A stretch of 5,832 nucleotides of DNA from Lysobacterales bacterium (GTDB taxonomy: Bacteria; Pseudomonadota; Gammaproteobacteria; Xanthomonadales; SZUA-36), in the NCBI GenBank assembly GCA_013213875.1, contig JABSSV010000302.1, forward strand, positions 1-5,832, in the 5' to 3' direction. The notes under the pieces were generated by a model. The model worked only from the letters and a program-made list of their open reading frames with translations. It was not told the DNA's origin and did no database searches. A program made the position numbers and the translations under genes. This document shows positions 5,707 through 5,832 of the stretch, piece after piece (the stretch's first letter is position 1; each line of letters begins with the position of its first letter).

Positions 5707-5832
5707 AAAACCCCGGCAGATCGCATCAACTCCAGCGTCGGTCTGAGATCCGCCAGCTGGGTGAGATCAACCGCAGGTGGGTTCACGCCGCTTAGAGCAG
5801 GCAGGCCGGGAGGAGGCTCAATCCCTGCTATC
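5703..5832 (-). CDS. fbpA: FbpA, ferric iron-binding periplasmic protein (C-terminal 42 residues only)
   Basis: Open frame entering from the right edge and ending in TGA (5705-5703). It encodes a tail beginning IAGIEPPPGLPALSG and ending PTLELMRSAGVL. Periplasmic iron-binding proteins of the FbpA/FutA/IdiA family commonly end with a Gly-x-x-Pro-Pro turn, then a D-x-x-x-LA-x-L segment and a final helix leading to D/S-AG-W/V-L; the pattern seen here agrees. The stop overlaps the fbpB start by 4 bases (ATGA), as expected for the first gene of an fbpABC operon. The iron-ligand tyrosines and the signal peptide would be outside the window, so the assignment rests on tail pattern and operon position. 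Confidence 0.75.
   Translation of the reverse strand, partial: IAGIEPPPGLPALSGVNPPAVDLTQLADLRPTLELMRSAGVL

Overview
The window (about 60% GC, densely coded) looks like a chromosomal segment of a proteobacterium, most likely a gammaproteobacterium. This is inferred from the MoaA, FbpB/FbpC and Ni-SOD protein styles, the Shine-Dalgarno sites and a Fur box of the enterobacterial/pseudomonad type. No tRNA, rRNA, insertion sequence, CRISPR array or phage gene was seen. Nearly all genes lie on the minus strand; the one exception is a small membrane protein at 1270-1620.

Layout from left to right. (1) Positions 1-701 (minus) hold the N-terminal two thirds of moaA, the radical-SAM GTP 3',8-cyclase of molybdenum cofactor synthesis, cut by the window edge. 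(2) Positions 762-1139 (minus) encode a small unknown protein with two membrane helices. (3) Positions 1270-1620 (plus) encode a small unknown protein with four membrane helices, divergent from (2). (4) Positions 1617-2986 (minus) form a three-gene operon, read right to left: a TPR-like helical protein of unknown function, sodN (nickel superoxide dismutase with an intact HCDIPC nickel hook) and sodX (the S26-type protease expected to expose the nickel-binding N-terminal histidine). (5) Positions 3053-3081 hold a sigma70-like promoter for that operon, with a strong Fur box filling its spacer. (6) Positions 3173-5832 (minus) hold an Fbp/Afu-type ferric iron ABC transporter: the C-terminal end of the binding protein, the fused two-domain permease and the ATPase. 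The three genes overlap by a few bases, so they are translationally coupled.

How it fits together: the right-hand two thirds reads as an iron-limitation module. The transporter brings Fe(III) into the cell. The adjacent Ni-SOD operon carries a Fur box placed where bound Fe-Fur would block RNA polymerase. When iron is scarce the cell should therefore make a superoxide dismutase that needs nickel rather than iron. The most interesting unknown is the TPR-like protein, which is the first gene of the Ni-SOD operon and directly behind the Fur-box promoter. Its function cannot be assigned from sequence, but its position suggests a role in Ni-SOD production or in the iron-starvation response.
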